Shown: positions 60,650-64,000 of the stretch, piece by piece
Position numbering within the stretch: the first letter of the stretch is position 1
How the letters are laid out: each line of letters starts with the position of its first letter
Source: Lichenicola sp964247755
GTDB lineage: Bacteria; Pseudomonadota; Alphaproteobacteria; Acetobacterales; Acetobacteraceae
Direction: 5' to 3'
Length of the DNA: 64,000 nucleotides
Assembly (NCBI GenBank): GCA_964247755.1
Contig: CAXTVX010000007.1
Span: 1 to 64,000, forward strand
Notes under the pieces: model-generated
What the model was told of the DNA's origin: nothing
Databases searched by the model: none
Seen by the model: only the letters and a program-made list of their open reading frames with translations
Position numbers and translations under genes: made by a program

Positions 60650-61797
60650 GCCATCCCCCGCGCCAGGTTCCGTTCCTCGACCTGAGGGCGCAGCAGGCGC
60701 GGATCGCGCCGGCCCTGCGGGCGCGGCTGGAGGCGGTGCTGGAACACTGCCAGTTCGTGCTCGGCCCGGAGGTGGGCGAGCTGGAAGCGAGGCTCGCGGC
60801 GTTCTGTGGTGCCGCGCATTGCGTGGGCCTGAGCTCCGGCACCGACGCGCTGCAGATCGCCATGATGGCGGAGGGCATCGGGCCCGGCTGCGCCGTGTTC
60901 CTGCCCGCCTTCACCTACACCGCGACCGCCGAGGTGCCGCTGGTGCTGGGGGCGACGCCGGTGTTCGTGGACGTCCATCCGCGCACCTTCCAGATCGACC
61001 CGCTGCATCTGCAGGCACGGATCGACCAGGTTCGTGCCGAGGGCCGGCTGCGCCCGGCGGCGATCGTCGGCGTGGACCTGTTCGGCCAGCCGGCGCCCTG
61101 GCCGGAGCTGCGCCGGATCGCCGGTGACCATGGCCTGTTCCTGCTCGACGACTGCGCGCAGAGCTTCGGCGGCAGCCTCGGCGGGGTGCGGCTCGGACGC
61201 GAGGCCGACGCCACCGCGATCAGCTTCTTCCCGTCCAAGCCGCTCGGCGGCTACGGCGACGGCGGGGCGCTGCTGACCGACGATCCGGAGCGCGCCCGGC
61301 TGTACCGCTCCCTGCGCTCGCACGGCGAGGGCGAGACCCGCTACGAAGTGCTGCGCACCGGGATGAACGGCCGGCTCGACACGCTGCAGGCAGCCGTGCT
61401 GCTGGCCAAGCTCGACGTGTTCGAGGCCGAGCTTGGGCGTCGCGAGGAGATCGCCTGCGCCTACGACTCAGGCCTGTCGGCGGCGGGCACCGACCGGCTG
61501 CTGCTGCCGCAACGGGTTCCGGGCGCCGGGAGCGCCTGGGCGGTCTATGCCGTCCTGCTGCCGTCGCCCGACGCGCGCGACGCGCTACAGGTAGCGCTGC
61601 GGGCATCCGGCGTACCGACCGCGATCTACTACCCGCGGCCGCTGCACCTGCAGCCGGCCTACCGGCCGCACCATGACGGTGCCGCATTGCCGGTGTCGGA
61701 GAACCTGTCCGGCCGGATCCTGGCGCTGCCGATGCATCCCGAGCTCGACGCGCAGGACCTGCGCCACGTCGTCGACTCGGTGCTGGCGGCGCTGTGA
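60646..61797 (+). CDS. DegT/DnrJ/EryC1/StrS-family sugar aminotransferase
   Basis: A 383-residue PLP enzyme. It starts MSHPPRQVPFLDLRAQQARI and has GLSSGTDALQIAMMAEGIGP, PAFTYTATAEVPLVLGATPV, LDDCAQSFGGSLGG and the PLP lysine in ISFFPSKPLGGYGDGGALL (Lys-198). It would aminate the 4-keto sugar made by the PglF-like enzyme, as PglE does. The overlap with the preceding gene supports a shared pathway. The acetyltransferase (PglD) is not seen in the window. Confidence 0.92.
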   Translation: MSHPPRQVPFLDLRAQQARIAPALRARLEAVLEHCQFVLGPEVGELEARLAAFCGAAHCVGLSSGTDALQIAMMAEGIGPGCAVFLPAFTYTATAEVPLVLGATPVFVDVHPRTFQIDPLHLQARIDQVRAEGRLRPAAIVGVDLFGQPAPWPELRRIAGDHGLFLLDDCAQSFGGSLGGVRLGREADATAISFFPSKPLGGYGDGGALLTDDPERARLYRSLRSHGEGETRYEVLRTGMNGRLDTLQAAVLLAKLDVFEAELGRREEIACAYDSGLSAAGTDRLLLPQRVPGAGSAWAVYAVLLPSPDARDALQVALRASGVPTAIYYPRPLHLQPAYRPHHDGAALPVSENLSGRILALPMHPELDAQDLRHVVDSVLAAL

Positions 61798-61807
61798 GGC
61801 GCCCGGC

Positions 61808-62908
61808 TCACAGGTCGCGCACCCGCCGCCGGAGCTGGTCGGTTCGCCCGCCCACCGTGTTGGCATGGTCGTCGACGTGCATCACCGTGCGGTTCCGGCC
61901 CGACCGCTTGGCGCGGTAGAGCGCGCGGTCGGCCAGCGCCATCTGGTCGCCGAGCGACTGGCCGGACCGGCTGGGCGGGCTGATGCCGACGCTGACGGTG
62001 ACCTCCCCCTTGGTTCCCGCGCAGGCGATCCGCACCCGCTCGGCCAGCTGGCGCGCCTGCACCGGCGACACCCCGACCAGGGCCGCGGCGAACTCCTCGC
62101 CGCCGATCCGCCCGAACACGGTGTCCCGTCCCAGCGCGCCGCTCGCCAGTTTCGCGAAGCGGCGGATCATCGCGTCGCCGGCGGCGTGGCCGAAGGTGTC
62201 GTTGATCCGCTTGAAGTGGTCGATGTCGAACAACAGGACCGTGCGGTCGGCCAGCCGCTCCGCCGCCCGCCAGAAGCCGCGCCGGTTCAGCACGCCGCCG
62301 AGCTCGTCGGACAGGCCCGCCATCTCCAACACCGCGACCAGGCCGAGCCCCGGCCACAGCACGACGCGCGCCAGGGTCTCGGCCGTCAGGATCGCGGTGG
62401 CGGCGGCGATCCAGCCCCGGCCCGGGAGCAGCACGGACGCGAGATAAAGGCCGGTGACCAGCGGATGCAGCACCGTGGCCGCGACCAGCCCGCGTTCGCC
62501 GATGCCCTGCCGGGAGGCACGCGCCAGCATGACCAGGCAGCACAGCGTCAGCACATGGTCGATGACCAGCGCCACGACCAGGAGCCCGACCCCGGAGCGC
62601 GTCCACGGCATCGCGCACACCGCCAGCCACGCCACCGGCGCCGCCGCCAGCCAGCCTGGATGCGGCCGCCGCCCGGACAGGCCGGCACCGGCCTGCCAGC
62701 ACAGCCCCCAGGCCAGCAGGCCGAGCGCCACCGCCGCCACCGCGCGGGAACCGGGCCCTGCCGTCGCCAGGGCAGCGGCGGCACACAGGCAGGCCAGCAG
62801 GAGCAGCCGCAGCGAGGCGTGCGGCTGCCGACGGAGGGCTGCGCCGCAAAGCACTGCCATCAGCAGCGGGACGAGCACGAGCGTTATCCCGGCCGGCAGG
62901 GAGGGCAT
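61808..62908 (-). CDS. Membrane-bound GGDEF-domain diguanylate cyclase
   Basis: A 366-residue protein with about six N-terminal helices (e.g. SLRLLLLACLCAAAALATAG, VGLLVVALVIDHVLTLCCLV) and a C-terminal GGDEF domain: LFDIDHFKRINDTFGHAAGD, FGRIGGEEFAAALVG (GGEEF active site), VSVGISPPSRSGQ and ALADRALYRAKRSGRNR. The intact GGEEF site suggests c-di-GMP synthesis. The membrane region resembles MASE-type sensors. An RxxD inhibitory site is not clear. It may tie surface glycan and flagella to c-di-GMP. Confidence 0.9.
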   Translation of the reverse strand: MPSLPAGITLVLVPLLMAVLCGAALRRQPHASLRLLLLACLCAAAALATAGPGSRAVAAVALGLLAWGLCWQAGAGLSGRRPHPGWLAAAPVAWLAVCAMPWTRSGVGLLVVALVIDHVLTLCCLVMLARASRQGIGERGLVAATVLHPLVTGLYLASVLLPGRGWIAAATAILTAETLARVVLWPGLGLVAVLEMAGLSDELGGVLNRRGFWRAAERLADRTVLLFDIDHFKRINDTFGHAAGDAMIRRFAKLASGALGRDTVFGRIGGEEFAAALVGVSPVQARQLAERVRIACAGTKGEVTVSVGISPPSRSGQSLGDQMALADRALYRAKRSGRNRTVMHVDDHANTVGGRTDQLRRRVRDL

Positions 62909-63118
62909 GAAGCGGTTGCTACCTTTGACGTGATTTTAATGCTCAGCGTGCCGTCCGGATCGAAGTTCCGCCTGCCGCAGGTTCCTTGGCTGCTTGGCTG
63001 GAAGGTGGGACGCCCGTGCCGGACCCGCGGCCGCGACGCGCCCCCTTGCCTTGTTCCGGACCTGCCGGAGCGACTACAGCAGCAGGGTCGGCCGCTCCGT
63101 GGTTGACCGGGAGGCATC

Positions 63119-63508
63119 ATGACCCAGATCGACCACCACCCGTTGCGCCGGATCGGCACCCTCGCGATCAGCCTGGCGCTGGTGCTGGCACTCTCGGGCA
63201 CGGATGCCGCCTGGGCGCGACAGGACGGGCCGACGTCATCCGCCGCCGCCCCGGCTCCCGCGCCGGACGAGAGCCTCACCGTGCTGGGTCGCCGCCACCG
63301 CTTCGAGGCCGCACCCGTGCCGGGCGCGCCGCTCGGGCCGCCGCCGGACAAGCCCGGACCTCATCTGGGCCGCTACAAGATTTCCGGCGACCAGACGACC
63401 AGGGACGGCTTCGACGCCCAGACCGGCGCCTACATCGCGCCGTTCGGCACCGCCTATACCGGCGCCAGCCCGACTGCCGACGGCCTGGCGTCGCGGTTCG
63501 GCCATTGA
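63119..63508 (+). CDS. Small exported protein of unknown function
   Basis: A 129-residue protein with a signal peptide (RIGTLAISLALVLALSGTDA, cleavage near AWARQ). The mature part is Pro/Gly-rich (VPGAPLGPPPDKPGPHLGRY), then DGFDAQTGAYIAPFGTAYTG. GGGAGG is ~6 nt before ATG. I recognise no family. It lies divergent from the GGDEF gene and convergent with the next gene. Confidence 0.6.
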   Translation: MTQIDHHPLRRIGTLAISLALVLALSGTDAAWARQDGPTSSAAAPAPAPDESLTVLGRRHRFEAAPVPGAPLGPPPDKPGPHLGRYKISGDQTTRDGFDAQTGAYIAPFGTAYTGASPTADGLASRFGH

Positions 63509-63530
63509 GGGGCCGGCACCCCCGTCCCGT

Positions 63531-64000
63531 TCAGGCGGGCTGGCTGATGAAGCTGGTGACGTAGGGGCGCAGGGCCTCGACGTCGAACAACGGCTGCGGC
63601 GCGATCCCGGCGGTGCGGACGTTGCGCCGGTCGAAGTGCCGGATCTGGCCGAGATATGGCGCATAATGACGCAGCCGCTGCATCACCAGCTCGGCCAGCT
63701 TGTCGACCGGCGCCGCCTCCGCGTCCGACTGGCCGATCGTGAGTCCCGCCAGCGGCGACAGCACGCTCAGCACGTCCGCCAGGGGCAGCGGCGTGTCGCT
63801 GGTCAGGTGGAAGGCGTGGCCGAGGGTCGACTGGCCGGCGTCCAGCAGCTCCATCATCTCCCCCACCACCGTGTCGACCGGGATCAGGTCCAGGGTCGAG
63901 CCGTCCGGCACCGGCAGCAGGATGACCTTGCCGCGCGTCCGCGGCAGCCGGCCCAGCGCCAGCATGGTTTCCACCACCTTGTAGAACCCGGACATCGCGG
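63531..64000 (-). CDS. Fatty acyl-CoA-reductase/SDR-like protein, C-terminal part (truncated at right edge)
   Basis: The last ~156 residues of a longer gene. The visible part reads MSGFYKVVETMLALGRLPRT, RGKVILLPVPDGSTLDLIPV, DTVVGEMMELLDAGQSTLGH and AFHLTSDTPLPLADVLSVLS. This is the C-terminal half of NAD-binding extended SDRs of the male-sterility/thioester-reductase type. The N-terminal Rossmann motif lies beyond position 64000. The Met at 63995 is unlikely to be the real start. Confidence 0.7.
   Translation of the reverse strand, partial: AMSGFYKVVETMLALGRLPRTRGKVILLPVPDGSTLDLIPVDTVVGEMMELLDAGQSTLGHAFHLTSDTPLPLADVLSVLSPLAGLTIGQSDAEAAPVDKLAELVMQRLRHYAPYLGQIRHFDRRNVRTAGIAPQPLFDVEALRPYVTSFISQPA

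Overview
The window is a GC-rich (visibly about 70% G+C) bacterial chromosome segment with tightly packed genes, many ATGA-type stop/start overlaps, and no tRNA, rRNA, insertion sequence, prophage or CRISPR array that I can see. Gene content points to a motile alphaproteobacterium. The signs are FliX, the alphaproteobacterial DUF6468/MotE pair beside fliM, a single-cysteine DksA ending like other alphaproteobacterial DksA proteins, and two perfect TTAA-N7-TTAA CtrA boxes between divergent flagellar operons. The mix with GH15, WecA/PglF-type glycan genes and SpeD/SpeE would suit Rhodospirillales/Acetobacteraceae. That placement is an inference and no 16S gene is present.

Layout. 0-8 kb: tail of a CorC/HlyC-type protein, an EthD-like protein, an SDR, a lytic transglycosylase, a family-4-like uracil-DNA glycosylase, then a TPR protein overlapping ispE and a small conserved protein. 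8-21 kb: a cupin, a TetR/SDR divergent pair with a palindromic operator, a GH15 enzyme, a VTT membrane protein, an FkbM methyltransferase, an OmpR/EnvZ-type two-component system, two more SDRs, a PRC-barrel-like exported protein and an MFS transporter. 21-25 kb: rhodanese, a DUF2272 lipoprotein, mtnA (methionine salvage) and a very basic histone-H1-like protein with an acidic tail, closed by a strong terminator.

25.3-38.1 kb is the flagellar block. On the minus strand flgF-flgG-flgA-flgH, then flgI-flgJ-flgN-like, are interrupted by fliX and dksA on the plus strand. On the plus strand run fliL-fliM-DUF6468-motE-cheZ and a 973-residue exported repeat protein. Both arms diverge from about 31.6-31.75 kb, where the two CtrA boxes lie, so a CtrA-type cell-cycle regulator probably governs the whole block. 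FliX (FlbD partner in Caulobacter) is part of the same logic.

38.1-51.5 kb: speD (with a long hairpin-rich leader), a terminator and speE make spermidine; then glutathione peroxidase, a nitroreductase, a small lipoprotein, a probable lysine 6-dehydrogenase/aminoadipate-semialdehyde dehydrogenase pair, a polytopic membrane protein, a methyltransferase, a molybdopterin sulfite-oxidase-like enzyme, fumC, a small membrane protein and the 7Fe ferredoxin fdxA. 51.6-64 kb: an S4-domain RNA-binding protein overlapping a Suv3-like helicase, an M17 aminopeptidase, a MarR regulator, an exported protein of unknown function, a nucleotide-sugar/lipid-carrier module (WecA-like transferase, PglF-like 4,6-dehydratase, DegT-type aminotransferase), a membrane GGDEF protein, a small exported protein and the C-terminal part of an SDR/fatty acyl-CoA-reductase-like protein running off the right edge.

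No complete unknown defence or mobile system is evident. The most interesting items are the CtrA-box switch region, the large flagellar repeat protein, the histone-like protein, the speD leader, a shared C-terminal tail on two unlinked methyltransferases, and an MFS gene lacking any normal start codon.
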